Notes: a model not told the origin generated them from the letters alone. 64,000 bases of DNA from Sutcliffiella horikoshii (GCF_021991925.1 NZ_RXZI01000005.1:62001-126000); one strand, 5' to 3'; positions 53,508-61,797 are shown, counted from the stretch's first letter. Translations and numbers: made by a program.

Positions 53508-54209
53508 ATGGAAGATATCACGATTTGGTTAGCTTTCACTGGTGGATTAATCTCCTTTTTTTCGCCGTGTTGTTTACCTCTTTACCCAACATTTATATCT
53601 TATATTACTGGTATTTCAGTTTCGGATCTTAAGAAAAATGAATTAAAAATTAGAAGTGTAGCATTAAAGCATTCGGTTGCCTTTGTCTTAGGTTTTTCTA
53701 TTGTATTTTACTTAGTAGAATTTTCAGCTAGCTATTTTGGAAAGGCTTATGTACAGTACAATGACCTACTAAGAATGCTAGGTGCCATTTTTATTATTAC
53801 AATGGGATTATTCATGATAGGAATTTTTTCTCCGGAGTTTTTATTAAAAGAGAGAAGGCTGCCATTTGTAAAAAAGAGTGGAAATCTATTAAATTCTTTT
53901 CTGGTAGGATTGATCTTTGCAGCAGGGTGGACTCCATGCATCGGTCCGATTTTTGGAGCAATAATATATGCTAATGTTTTATATCCAAGTGAAACATTTA
54001 TAAATATAACTGCGTTTTCCTTAGGATTTGGCACCCCATTTATCATAATGGCATTATTTATATCTAAAGTGAAGCTGCTAACAAAGTACTCTTCAGGCTT
54101 CTTGAAACTGGGTGGAATATTAATGATAGCGATTGGGTTAATTCTCTTTTTTAATAAAATGTTCTATTTGAATATTTGGATGAAGCGAATAATAGAATTA
54201 TTTGAATAA
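53508..54209 (+). CDS. ccdA: CcdA-type thiol-disulfide electron transporter
   Basis: A 233-aa DsbD-like membrane protein with six helices. The paired cysteines are in FFSPCCLPLYPTF (Cys21/22) and GWTPCIGPIFG (about 143). CcdA shuttles electrons from cytoplasmic thioredoxin to extracytoplasmic thioredoxins. Fifty bases after the TlpA-like gene, so cotranscribed. As a second copy beside the usual chromosomal ccdA it likely serves a dedicated redox task. GGGGTTAGT precedes the ATG. Confidence 0.92.
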   Translation: MEDITIWLAFTGGLISFFSPCCLPLYPTFISYITGISVSDLKKNELKIRSVALKHSVAFVLGFSIVFYLVEFSASYFGKAYVQYNDLLRMLGAIFIITMGLFMIGIFSPEFLLKERRLPFVKKSGNLLNSFLVGLIFAAGWTPCIGPIFGAIIYANVLYPSETFINITAFSLGFGTPFIIMALFISKVKLLTKYSSGFLKLGGILMIAIGLILFFNKMFYLNIWMKRIIELFE

Positions 54210-54259
54210 GAATTGTAGGATAAACTAAGATCTGGAAATAATAGAAAGAGGTCAAGTTT

Positions 54260-54496
54260 TTGAAGTATATGGAGTTTGGTATAGGAAATAGTTGGTTATT
54301 TAGGACGGAAACAGAATTAGATGATGGTACAGAGTTTGAGGAACAAGGGATAGTAGGTCCAATTAAGTTGCAGTCTATATACATAAGGATTTGGGTAGGA
54401 AGCACTGTTTTTTTAATAGATTCAAAAGAGGGATTTAAGCGAATGAAGAAAAAACGTAAAGAATTAAAATTAATTCTGGGCATGGTGAGTAAATAA
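54260..54496 (+). CDS. DUF3977 family protein
   Basis: A 78-aa DUF3977-like protein: MKYMEFGIGNSWLFRTETELDDGTEFEEQGIVGPIKLQSIYIRIWVG... is the full domain. TTG start at 54260 with AAAGAGGTCAAGTT upstream. Unknown function; found in Bacillus accessory DNA. Confidence 0.75.
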   Translation: MKYMEFGIGNSWLFRTETELDDGTEFEEQGIVGPIKLQSIYIRIWVGSTVFLIDSKEGFKRMKKKRKELKLILGMVSK

Positions 54497-54793
54497 GCTT
54501 CGTTCTATAGGATAAAGGACTATAAAGAGATTCGAATACAATATGTTTATATTGGAAGTGTGAGCGAAAATTACTCTCTAATTGAGAGTGATGAAGGATC
54601 GCTATCTTGGGTTAGTTTCAAAGGTATTCTAAACTTTAATGTATCAGCTACTACCATAGAAATAGTTAAACATTATGACCAGGTAGGCAAGTATAACGAA
54701 AAAGTATAAGTGGGTTCTACGAAATCTTTAAAAAGAAATCCTGAAATTACTTGGGGACTTTTGAAGGATTGGGAGTTACCGATTTTGAACTAA
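54497..54793 (+). pseudogene. NUDIX hydrolase remnant
   Basis: From 54497 an open frame without a start reads RIKDYKEIRIQYVYIGSVSE, then ESDEGSLSWVSF and LNFNVSATTIEIVKHY, which match the C-terminal half of NUDIX hydrolases. TAA at 54707-54709 interrupts it, and the same frame continues VGSTKSLKRNPEITWGLLKDWE to TAA 54791. The N-terminal half with the NUDIX box is missing, so it is truncated and nonsense-mutated. Confidence 0.7.
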
Positions 54794-54891
54794 CTGGGGC
54801 GATAGCTAAGTATCTAGGAATAGAGACCAGATGTTTACCTGAATCTGATGTAATCATTGTAAAGAAAGAACAAATTCATAGGAGAAACTAA
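54745..54891 (+). pseudogene. Orphan 3' fragment of an unidentified gene, coupled to the nitrilase
   Basis: A frame of 48 codons (GLGVTDFELTGAIAKYLGIETRCLPESD...) without start, whose TAA overlaps the nitrilase ATG as TAATG, the usual sign of translational coupling. Overlaps the end of the NUDIX remnant in another frame. Likely the tail of a deleted operon gene. Confidence 0.4.
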
Positions 54892-55688
54892 TGAAACTAA
54901 TTATTGCTCTAACCCAGTTTAAACCAACACTTAATGTATCAGAGAATCTTGATAAGATGATTAAGATGATAACACAAACTAAAGAGAATGATATAGTGGT
55001 AATGCCTGAAGGCTGTTTATCAGGGTATTCACATAACCTTGAATTTTTAAATGAAAATATAGCTTTCGAAATAGAGCAAGCACTAATAAACCTTCAATCC
55101 TATACGAAAAAACACCAGGTTCATATAATATTTGGTTCCTGTATAAGGGAAAAGGGAAGTTGGTATAATGCGGGAATCTACATATCTCCCAATGGATTTA
55201 AACATATCTATAAAAAGGTGAATTTGGCTATTCATGAAAGAGGAATTCTCAAAGAAGGAAACGATCTTTCTTGTTTCGACTTGGATTATGGAGAAGCACA
55301 TATTAAAGTTGCTATTCAATTATGTCGAGAGATACGTTTCCCTGAACAATGGAAGTTCCTTTCTTTAAATGGTGCAAATATTATTTTTTATCTCACTAAC
55401 ATTATTGATACTGAAGAACTTGAAATTTGGAACGCTCACTTGATTAGTCGTGCAGCAGAAAATCAACGCTATGTTATTTCGTCAAATATAGCACATGTAG
55501 AACAAGGCTGTTCATCAATGGTAATTTCACCAAAGGGGAGAGTAATTAAAACGCTAGAAGTGGATTGTGAGTCATTAGAAAGAATACAAATAGATCTAAG
55601 TGAAAATTCTAATTGGTATTTGAGCCAGAGTCGAAAAGATTTACTAGATGTTACAGCTGTTGGACCTTTTAATAATGGTAGGCAGTAA
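54891..55688 (+). CDS. Carbon-nitrogen hydrolase (nitrilase superfamily)
   Basis: A 265-aa nitrilase-superfamily amidase. Catalytic triad E40 (MPEGCLSGY), K108 (YKKVNL) and C145 (IQLCREIRFPE). The typical CREIRFPE in place of CYD-x-RFPE still matches the family's nucleophile loop. Hydrolyses an amide or N-carbamoyl bond; specificity unknown. It begins in the end of the fragment before it. A relic of a second copy is at 44387. Confidence 0.87.
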   Translation: MKLIIALTQFKPTLNVSENLDKMIKMITQTKENDIVVMPEGCLSGYSHNLEFLNENIAFEIEQALINLQSYTKKHQVHIIFGSCIREKGSWYNAGIYISPNGFKHIYKKVNLAIHERGILKEGNDLSCFDLDYGEAHIKVAIQLCREIRFPEQWKFLSLNGANIIFYLTNIIDTEELEIWNAHLISRAAENQRYVISSNIAHVEQGCSSMVISPKGRVIKTLEVDCESLERIQIDLSENSNWYLSQSRKDLLDVTAVGPFNNGRQ

Positions 55689-55734
55689 TAGTTAGAGCAA
55701 TATTCTATATATATAAGTATCGATCTTCCGCAAT

Positions 55735-55792
55735 CGGGCGCCATTCTGGAACAAGAATTGGCGCTCACTTTTCATTTTAGGGCCATATTCTT
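55735..55792 (+). repeat. GCGC-type terminator-like repeat, copy 3
   Basis: CGGGCGCCATTCT...AGAATTGGCGCTCACTTTTCATTTTAG then GGGCCATATTCTTGAG. Arms GGGCGCC / GGCGCTC-like with T-tract, and the GGGCCATATT element fused directly to it. Confidence 0.8.
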
Positions 55793-55984
55793 GAGTAAGA
55801 TAAAACTTAATGATTCGAAGTTTTTAAGAAGTATTAAATAATTGTTGCAAGATTCCATATTTCAGACAAAAGTTGTAGGGGAAATCCAGCATTTTAACTG
55901 ATGTTTGGATTGATATTAGTTGTTACCATATAAGCAGCTTAAAAAGCTGTTACATACTTTTTGTTGAAATAGGAGGGAGTTAAG

Positions 55985-56701
55985 ATGAATTTTGTTATAT
56001 TAGGTGGAAGTAAAGGGTTGGGTGATGCATTCGTAAAAGGGCTACCCGAAAAAGATGATCAAGTTTGGGTTGTTTCTAGAAGCCGTCCTATGAGTTTGAC
56101 AATGAATGATAGTGTTCATAGATTTTGGGTTGAGGCTGACTTATCGCTGAATTCTTCAAGTAATTGTATTGCTGATGCCATAAAAGATGAACCAATAGAT
56201 GTGCTCATCTATAATGCAGGGATATGGGAAAAAGAAGGGTATCAAGACCATTATGACTTTGAGAAAGATGATCCAAAAGATATCGCAAACATCATCAATG
56301 TAAATACAACTTCTGCAATCCTTTGTACTCAAAAATTAATGCCAAATCTTAAAAAGTCGAAGAATGCAAAGGTTATTTTGATAGGATCTTCTGATGGTAT
56401 TGAAAACAACGAAAGTAAACAAGTAACGTATGTCGCTTCCAAATTTGGAATACGTGGCATAGGCAATTCTTTGCGTGAGAATCTAAGGAAATATGAGATA
56501 GGTGTAACGTGTATAAACCCTGGTAATATTGCAGCAACAATACCTTTTGAAGAAGGATTAGAAAAGACATTAACCACTTATAAAGGTACGAGAATTCCTG
56601 TTCAGGATATCGTTTCATTGGTAAAGACTATAACTAATCTTTCAAAAGCATCCTGTGTGAAAGAAATCAATATGCCTGCGATGTTAGATACGAATGCCTA
56701 A
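55985..56701 (+). CDS. Short-chain dehydrogenase/reductase
   Basis: A 238-aa SDR family protein: cofactor loop G7-G-S-K-G-L-G13, NAG (LIYNAGIW near 78), Y149-V-A-S-K153 catalytic pair with the serine of LIGSSDG upstream. Reduces or oxidises a small carbonyl/alcohol with NAD(P). RBS TAGGAGGGAGTTAAG. Single gene between terminator-like repeats. Confidence 0.9.
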   Translation: MNFVILGGSKGLGDAFVKGLPEKDDQVWVVSRSRPMSLTMNDSVHRFWVEADLSLNSSSNCIADAIKDEPIDVLIYNAGIWEKEGYQDHYDFEKDDPKDIANIINVNTTSAILCTQKLMPNLKKSKNAKVILIGSSDGIENNESKQVTYVASKFGIRGIGNSLRENLRKYEIGVTCINPGNIAATIPFEEGLEKTLTTYKGTRIPVQDIVSLVKTITNLSKASCVKEINMPAMLDTNA

Positions 56702-56739
56702 GCCATTTTAACGAAAAGATACTACAAGTTGACTTATTC

Positions 56740-56784
56740 CAGAAAAGGGCGCAATCCTGTAACAAGAATCCGCGCTCATTTTAT
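56740..56784 (+). repeat. GCGC-type terminator-like repeat, copy 4
   Basis: AAAGGGCGCAATCCTGTAACAAG then AATCCGCGCTCATTTTATTTTT; the first 23 bases are identical to copy 2, preceded by a similar TTATTC. Confidence 0.85.
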
Positions 56785-56902
56785 TTTTATCAGGATGTAG
56801 AATAACATATTGTAGGAATTTATTAATTATGAAATGATTGTATTAAGCTATAGGGCAACATTCCTGTAATAAGAACTAAATGTTATAAATGAGGTGTAAG
56901 AG

Positions 56903-56964
56903 ATGGTTAGAAGAAGATAGTTAGCCTCCTGAATTAGATGTTGTTTTATTCTGGAGGCTAACTA
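56903..56964 (+). promoter_or_regulatory. Candidate leader peptide and hairpin before the methyltransferase
   Basis: ATG 56903 (GAGGTG upstream) encodes a five-residue MVRRR then TAG inside the left arm of a perfect 12-bp stem TAGTTAGCCTCC / GGAGGCTAACTA (56918-56929 with 56953-56964). No T-tract follows, and the methyltransferase site lies just beyond. A stalling-controlled translational attenuator is possible. Confidence 0.4.
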
Positions 56965-56987
56965 AATATATAGGAGTTGTATTAATT

Positions 56988-57719
56988 ATGAAGCAAAACA
57001 AATATGATGATATGAAATTCTTTTCTGCATATAAAAAAATGGAGCGTTCAGTTAAAGGACTTGAAGGTGCGGGAGAATGGCACGTATTAAAAGAGCTTTT
57101 ACCCTCACTAGAGAATAAAAGTGTACTGGATTTGGGATGTGGTTTCGGTTGGCATTGCCGTTATGCTCGTGAACAGCAAGCAAGGTGTGTTATTGGAGTA
57201 GATATATCTGAAAAAATGCTTCAACAAGCTCGTGAAATGAATAATGATTCTTTAATATCATGCATTAAGATGCCAATTGAAGACATTAATTTTTCCCACT
57301 CTCAATTTGATGTTGTCATTAGTTCTTTGGCTTTTCACTATATAGAGTCCTTTGAAACAATCTGTAAAAAGGTATATGATTGTCTAAAGCCTGGAGGTTC
57401 ATTTGTGTTTTCAATTGAGCATCCAATTTTTACCTCTCGGAATGACCAAGATTGGTATTTTGATGACAAAGGGAATCGTCTGCATTGGGCAGTTGACAAT
57501 TACCAATTAGAAGGATTACGCGAAACAACATTTCTTACTGATAACGTTATAAAATACCATCGTACATTTTCAACTTATATCAACGACTTAATTATTGCTG
57601 GTTTTAATATAAAGAAAGTTAGAGAACCAATTCCCTCTGAAGAAATGTTAGAAAGTATTCCTGAAATGAAAGACGAACTCCGTAGACCTATGTTCTTAAT
57701 AATCTCAGTTGAAAAATAA
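56988..57719 (+). CDS. Class I SAM-dependent methyltransferase
   Basis: A 243-aa Methyltransf_11/25 protein. Motif I is VLDLGCGFGWHCRY (about 45-58), motif II IGVDIS (about 66-71), then FDVVISSLAFHYIE and LKPGGSFVFSIEHPIF. Substrate unknown; small-molecule or antibiotic-type methyltransferases share this form. Reached through a leader with a possible regulatory hairpin. TAGGAGTTGTATTAATT precedes the ATG. Confidence 0.88.
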   Translation: MKQNKYDDMKFFSAYKKMERSVKGLEGAGEWHVLKELLPSLENKSVLDLGCGFGWHCRYAREQQARCVIGVDISEKMLQQAREMNNDSLISCIKMPIEDINFSHSQFDVVISSLAFHYIESFETICKKVYDCLKPGGSFVFSIEHPIFTSRNDQDWYFDDKGNRLHWAVDNYQLEGLRETTFLTDNVIKYHRTFSTYINDLIIAGFNIKKVREPIPSEEMLESIPEMKDELRRPMFLIISVEK

Positions 57720-57835
57720 ATGGTTATCATACGTTCCTACGTGTTGTAGGGGCGTTTTTCTAATTCAAAGATCGGGCGCTTTAATGGCATAAGGATGGAT
57801 GTCAGCAATGGTCAAACTTTTAATTCCAAAGCAAC

Positions 57836-57882
57836 TGTAAAAGCCGATACTTCCTTAACGTAGGGAAAATCGGCTTTTTTTA
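57836..57882. terminator. Terminator-like hairpin before the AraC gene end
   Basis: AAAAGCCGAT / ATCGGCTTTT stem with T-tract, between convergent genes. Confidence 0.8.
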
Positions 57883-58965
57883 TTCCAAAATTCTCTTAGC
57901 GTATGTTTTCCGATTTTTTTTGTTGGTAGGACCCCGAAATGAACCTGTATTTACCGTTTTGCATTTCAGGTTATCCCTATATTGTAACGGCGTTACCCCC
58001 GTCCATTTCTTGAAGGCGTTACTGAATGCGCTGGGTTCCGAGAAATGGAGAGCATATGCAATTTCACCTATAGATATATGCAATTGTTCCAAATAACCGA
58101 TGGACAATTGCTTTCGCACACAAATAGACAATTCGTTATAAGAAGTTTTCTCCTCTTTCAAACGAAGTTGTAACGTTCGCACACTCATTTGAAAGTGTTC
58201 CGCAGTTTGCCGTACGGTAGGATAATGGGTCGGAAGACAGTGTTCCAACCATTGCAATACTTCATCCGAGAACGATCCTGTCACTTGTAACTTCTTAATG
58301 GCTTCTTTGGCAATCGTTTCGAATACGAATAACAATCTTGTATCGGAATACAGAACCGGATTCTCCAACAAGTACTTACTCATACACAGCATTGTGGAAC
58401 TGTCTCCAAATGTGGGAATTACTCCGAACACTGTTTCATATGGATGTATTCCTCCCAATGACTCATGCATAAACCTGACTTCATGCAACGGAACCGTTCG
58501 ATTACACAGGATTCCGATCAGACGGTAGAGCGAAGAAGCCATACCCTCTGCACAATGGCGGGGAAAATTCCAGTTAGATTGGGTAAACATGCGTATTCTC
58601 ACATCTTCATCTACGATCTCCCAATCCAGATTGAATCCGCTGCATAACACTTCATTGTAAGTCTGAAACGACTTAAGTGCAGCTTCTATGTTATTGCAGT
58701 GCATCATGACGTATCCGAGCACGCCCAAATCGGCAAATTCCGTAAACGCCCCCATCTGCAATCCGAAATAATCATCTTGTGTATAGACCGCCGCCGCGTT
58801 TGTCACTCTCTCTAACTCCATTGTTGGGATACGTGCATCCTGTTGCTTCAAAACAGTGCTGTCAAACGATACATACCGGAAAAACGAATCTGTGTCCACG
58901 CCCTTATGGACAAGCGATTTCATGATTGGATACAGCATGGTAACAGAAACACCCGAATCGATCAC
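57880..58965 (-). CDS. AraC family transcriptional regulator (Arabinose_bd type)
   Basis: A 361-aa regulator of the OruR/ArgR-like AraC group: an Arabinose_bd ligand domain (about 1-215) and an HTH_18 C terminus (about 260-340, FQMSVRTLQLRLKEE and IGEIAYALHFSEPSAFSNAFKKWTGVTPLQYRDN). On the minus strand AAGGGGAG is 6 nt before a GTG at 58965; ATG 59016 has a weaker site. Divergent from the NAD(P)H oxidoreductase, which is its probable target. GC content and codon choice here look higher than in the flanking genes. Confidence 0.88.
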   Translation of the reverse strand: MIDSGVSVTMLYPIMKSLVHKGVDTDSFFRYVSFDSTVLKQQDARIPTMELERVTNAAAVYTQDDYFGLQMGAFTEFADLGVLGYVMMHCNNIEAALKSFQTYNEVLCSGFNLDWEIVDEDVRIRMFTQSNWNFPRHCAEGMASSLYRLIGILCNRTVPLHEVRFMHESLGGIHPYETVFGVIPTFGDSSTMLCMSKYLLENPVLYSDTRLLFVFETIAKEAIKKLQVTGSFSDEVLQWLEHCLPTHYPTVRQTAEHFQMSVRTLQLRLKEEKTSYNELSICVRKQLSIGYLEQLHISIGEIAYALHFSEPSAFSNAFKKWTGVTPLQYRDNLKCKTVNTGSFRGPTNKKNRKTYAKRILE

Positions 58966-59098
58966 CGAATTCTCCCCTTTGCGTGATTTATCAAGTAAAA
59001 GTACGTTGTTGATCATTTCATTCCGCCAGTTGCAGGTATATACTAAGGTTGCTTTTTAACTATTATATCACAATGAAAAAACCGGGGAGGTAAAAGCA

Positions 59099-59683
59099 AT
59101 GAAATCGAAAATGCTTGTCATTAACGGTCATCCGGATGCACAGAGCTACTGTGCAACCTTGGCCAAAGCATATACGGAAGGAGTTCAAGAGAATAGCAAA
59201 GCCCAAGTCCGATATATCGACTTAAGCTCAATCTCCTTCGAATTGAATCTGCAACATGGATACGGTAAGCGGACAGAACTGGAAAAGGAACTTCTTGAAG
59301 CACAGGAGATGATCCGATGGGCGGATCACCTGATATTCGTTTATCCGATATGGTGGGGGAGCACGCCGGCTGTTCTAAAGGGCTTTATCGATCGGGTATT
59401 CTTGCCCGGGTTCGCCTTCAAATATAGGCACCATTCACCGTTATGGGATAAGCTTCTATTGGGTAAATCTGCGCACCTAATCGTTACGTCCGACACCCCT
59501 ACCTGGTACAATCGACTCGTGTACCATCGGGCCGGGCTGAATGTCATGAAGCGAAACGTACTTCATTTCTGCGGTATCAAACCAGTACGCATAACCGAGA
59601 TTGGTCCTATCAGACCATCTACATCTGGCCAGCGGGATAAATGGATTGCTCACGTTCGAGAGCTTGGTGCCAAACTCTCCTGA
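59099..59683 (+). CDS. NAD(P)H-dependent flavodoxin-fold oxidoreductase (YwrO/KefF-type)
   Basis: A 194-aa Flavodoxin_2 protein: MLVINGHPDAQSYCATLAKAYTEGV (5-29), FVYPIWWGSTPAVLKGFIDRVFLPGFAFKY (about 80-109). Reduces quinones or nitro compounds with FMN. Divergent from and probably under the AraC regulator. CCGGGGAGGTAAAAGCA precedes the ATG. The oxidative or electrophile stress theme is shared with the next modules. Confidence 0.88.
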   Translation: MKSKMLVINGHPDAQSYCATLAKAYTEGVQENSKAQVRYIDLSSISFELNLQHGYGKRTELEKELLEAQEMIRWADHLIFVYPIWWGSTPAVLKGFIDRVFLPGFAFKYRHHSPLWDKLLLGKSAHLIVTSDTPTWYNRLVYHRAGLNVMKRNVLHFCGIKPVRITEIGPIRPSTSGQRDKWIAHVRELGAKLS

Positions 59684-59841
59684 TTCTCATGTATGCTATT
59701 TAGCCTCGCAACAACCGCAGGAACTGCTAGGATAGCCTGCTTATCTTCACTCGTTGGAGTATACAACGCAGGAGTCTCGTGACTTTTAGTCATGTGAGGT
59801 TAAATAAAAAATAAAGTATAATTAATTGGACGGAGGGCATT

Positions 59842-60270
59842 ATGACTGTGAAAACAGGAAGCTTTATCTTTATAAGAGTTTTTTTGGGCTTGATGTATTT
59901 ATGGGTAGTTGCTGACCGTTTAGGCATCTTGGGTCCAGTTGGAAATCTAGGTGTGGTCTGGGGAAACTTTGATCTCTTTTTGGAGTATACAGCTACTTTG
60001 AACCCTTGGTTCCCAAGAGTAGTGTCTGATATCCTAGGTTATTTTGTAACCTTCTTAGAAGTTGTGCTTGGTGTTTTATTGGTGAGTGGTATTCGCTTAA
60101 AAGAGGCGGCTTTAGCTAGTCTTGCCCAGCTTTTAGTATTCCTATTGAGCATGACTTTCTCGATCGGTTTTAAGGAAGCTTTTGATTACATTGTTTTTAC
60201 GGTAGTTGGTGCAGCGGCTTCGGCAGTTCTTTACAGGGAAGCAAAAAAGAGAAGACCGGGGTGGGTTTAG
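59842..60270 (+). CDS. DoxX family membrane protein
   Basis: A 142-aa four-helix DoxX/DoxD-like protein (FIFIRVFLGLMYLWVVADR; GYFVTFLEVVLGVLLVSG; AALASLAQLLVFLLSM). Often linked to redox and thiol-stress proteins. A small palindrome TGACT-TTT-AGTCA at 59781-59793 lies in its upstream region. CGGAGGGCATT precedes the ATG. Confidence 0.82.
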   Translation: MTVKTGSFIFIRVFLGLMYLWVVADRLGILGPVGNLGVVWGNFDLFLEYTATLNPWFPRVVSDILGYFVTFLEVVLGVLLVSGIRLKEAALASLAQLLVFLLSMTFSIGFKEAFDYIVFTVVGAAASAVLYREAKKRRPGWV

Positions 60271-60431
60271 CCTATTTCGTTTTGAATCGGAATCCTCTTC
60301 GCTGAAAGTTTAAAAATTTCAGATAGAAACTGATACTTTGTTTCTACGATCATATCCTATAAGTTTTTTTAGAAGAGCCCTATATAATGGAGTAAGAAAT
60401 CCAGATAGCAAAAAAGGAGCAAGTTAGTCGT

Positions 60432-60503
60432 ATGAGCACCAAACGAAGAAAGTTTACACCGGAACAAAAAGCACAAATCCCACGTCATCTACCTACTCCC
60501 TAA
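60432..60503 (+). mobile_element. IS3-type transposase OrfA remnant
   Basis: ATG 60432 (AAAAAGGAGCAAG upstream) encodes MSTKRRKFTPEQKAQI, the start of IS3/IS150 family OrfA, for 16 codons and then changes to unrelated sequence with a stop at 60501-60503. CATCTACC just past the junction reappears inverted as GGTAGATG at 60542, perhaps scar repeats. Confidence 0.7.
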
Positions 60504-60562
60504 ACACTTTGACTTTTTATGGGAGATGTTTCAGAATAAAGGGTAGATGAAGAGGTGAAGCA

Positions 60563-60976
60563 ATGAGTGAAAAGGTAACGAGTACAAAGTGGTTCAGTAT
60601 AGCCATTCAGGCACTCGTGGTGCTTGCTAATAATGAAGGCCGATGTCCGAGCGGAGAATTAGCGGACAAACTAAATTCTAAATCTGTCTTTTTAAGAAAA
60701 ATATTAAGGCATCTGGTCAAAACCGAATTAATCCAGGCGAAAGAAGGCCGGGATGGCGGCTACTTTCTTGTAAAAGACCCTAGCGAAATTAAATTGTCTG
60801 AAGTGTATGATGCAATGAAAGCAGAAACATTCCCTAAAGGGTTTTTTAATGTAGAAAGTAAAGAATGTTTTGCTTCCTCTACACGCGAATCCCTTTGTAC
60901 CCTCCGTGATGAGATGGAAGGCTGGGTGGTAGCCGGATTAGAACAAAAGACCATAGCTGATTTAATGAAAAAGTGA
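60563..60976 (+). CDS. Rrf2 family transcriptional regulator
   Basis: A 137-aa Rrf2-type winged-helix regulator: FSIAIQALVVLANNEG (11-26), SVFLRKILRHLVKTELIQAKEGRDGGYFLVKDPSEI (40-75). Of the three cysteines typical of Fe-S members it has two candidates (C97 in ECFAS and C107 in ESLCTL); redox or thiol sensing is plausible. Likely controls the nitroreductase next door. RBS AGAGGTGAAGCA. Confidence 0.9.
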   Translation: MSEKVTSTKWFSIAIQALVVLANNEGRCPSGELADKLNSKSVFLRKILRHLVKTELIQAKEGRDGGYFLVKDPSEIKLSEVYDAMKAETFPKGFFNVESKECFASSTRESLCTLRDEMEGWVVAGLEQKTIADLMKK

Positions 60977-61002
60977 AACCTTGAAGTTTCGCTTTTTTTA
61001 TT
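60973..61002 (+). terminator. Terminator after Rrf2 gene
   Basis: GTGAAAC / GTTTCGC stem with a T-tract; short. Confidence 0.7.
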
Positions 61003-61013
61003 TTATCTCGATT

Positions 61014-61072
61014 AACTGTAGTTGACAAAGGAACAGTTAACGACCTATACTGTTCTTGTATAAAATACAGTT
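61014..61072 (+). promoter_or_regulatory. Promoter and dyad operator of the nitroreductase gene
   Basis: TTGACA (61022-61027), 18-bp spacer, TATACT (61046-61051). A perfect dyad GAACAGT (61031-61037) / ACTGTTC (61049-61055) overlaps the -10 region, and AACTGTA / TACAGTT flank it at 61014-61020 and 61066-61072. This is a probable operator for the upstream Rrf2 protein. Confidence 0.65.
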
Positions 61073-61087
61073 AAAGGGGATTCGAAA

Positions 61088-61795
61088 ATGTCTAAGAACA
61101 CTATGAGTAAAGAAGAGTATTTAAATAAAGTAAAAGAAATTGATACAACCAAAGAAGCTCCAAAGCAATTAGAGAACACCGACTTCCTGACAGTCGCAAA
61201 AGAACGCCGTTCTGTACGCCAATATGATCCTGAATTTAAAATGGATAAAAGTGAAATCCTGGAGATTCTAGAAACAGCTACGTTAGCGCCATCATCTAGC
61301 AACCTTCAACCCTGGAGATTTCTAATTATTGAAGATCAAAAGGAAAAAGAGCGTTTGTTGCCAATCGCCAATAATCAGCAACAAATAGTCGATGCTTCCG
61401 TTGTTATCGCCGTGCTTGGAGACCGAGAAGCATACAAAAATGCAGACAGAATCTATCGTGCAATCGCTGAAAAAGGAAGAATGCCAGAAGACGTGAAAGA
61501 CATGTATGTGAACAGCATTCTTGATGGTTACGGGAACTTTACAAAGGAACGTTTAGCGAAGATTGCTCACATTGATGGTGGACTTGTCGCAATGCAATTA
61601 ATGCTGGCAGCAAAGGCTAAAGGCTATGATACCGTTCCAATGGGCGGATACGATGAAGCGCAATTCTTACAAGCATTCAATGTTCCAGAAAACTATGAGG
61701 CCATTATGTTGATTTCTCTTGGAAAAGGCTCCAAAGCTGGCTTTGAGAAAACGCGTCTTCCGCTTGACGAGGTTGTAAGCTGGAATAGATATTAA
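61088..61795 (+). CDS. Nitroreductase family protein
   Basis: A 235-aa FMN-dependent NAD(P)H nitroreductase fold protein: ERRSVRQYDPEFKM (about 38-51), ATLAPSSSNLQPWRF (about 65-79) FMN-binding, and YDTVPMGGYDE (about 180-190). Reduces nitroaromatics, quinones or other electrophiles. Expected to be induced through the Rrf2 repressor. AAAGGGGATTCGAAA precedes the ATG. Confidence 0.93.
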   Translation: MSKNTMSKEEYLNKVKEIDTTKEAPKQLENTDFLTVAKERRSVRQYDPEFKMDKSEILEILETATLAPSSSNLQPWRFLIIEDQKEKERLLPIANNQQQIVDASVVIAVLGDREAYKNADRIYRAIAEKGRMPEDVKDMYVNSILDGYGNFTKERLAKIAHIDGGLVAMQLMLAAKAKGYDTVPMGGYDEAQFLQAFNVPENYEAIMLISLGKGSKAGFEKTRLPLDEVVSWNRY

Positions 61796-61797
61796 TA

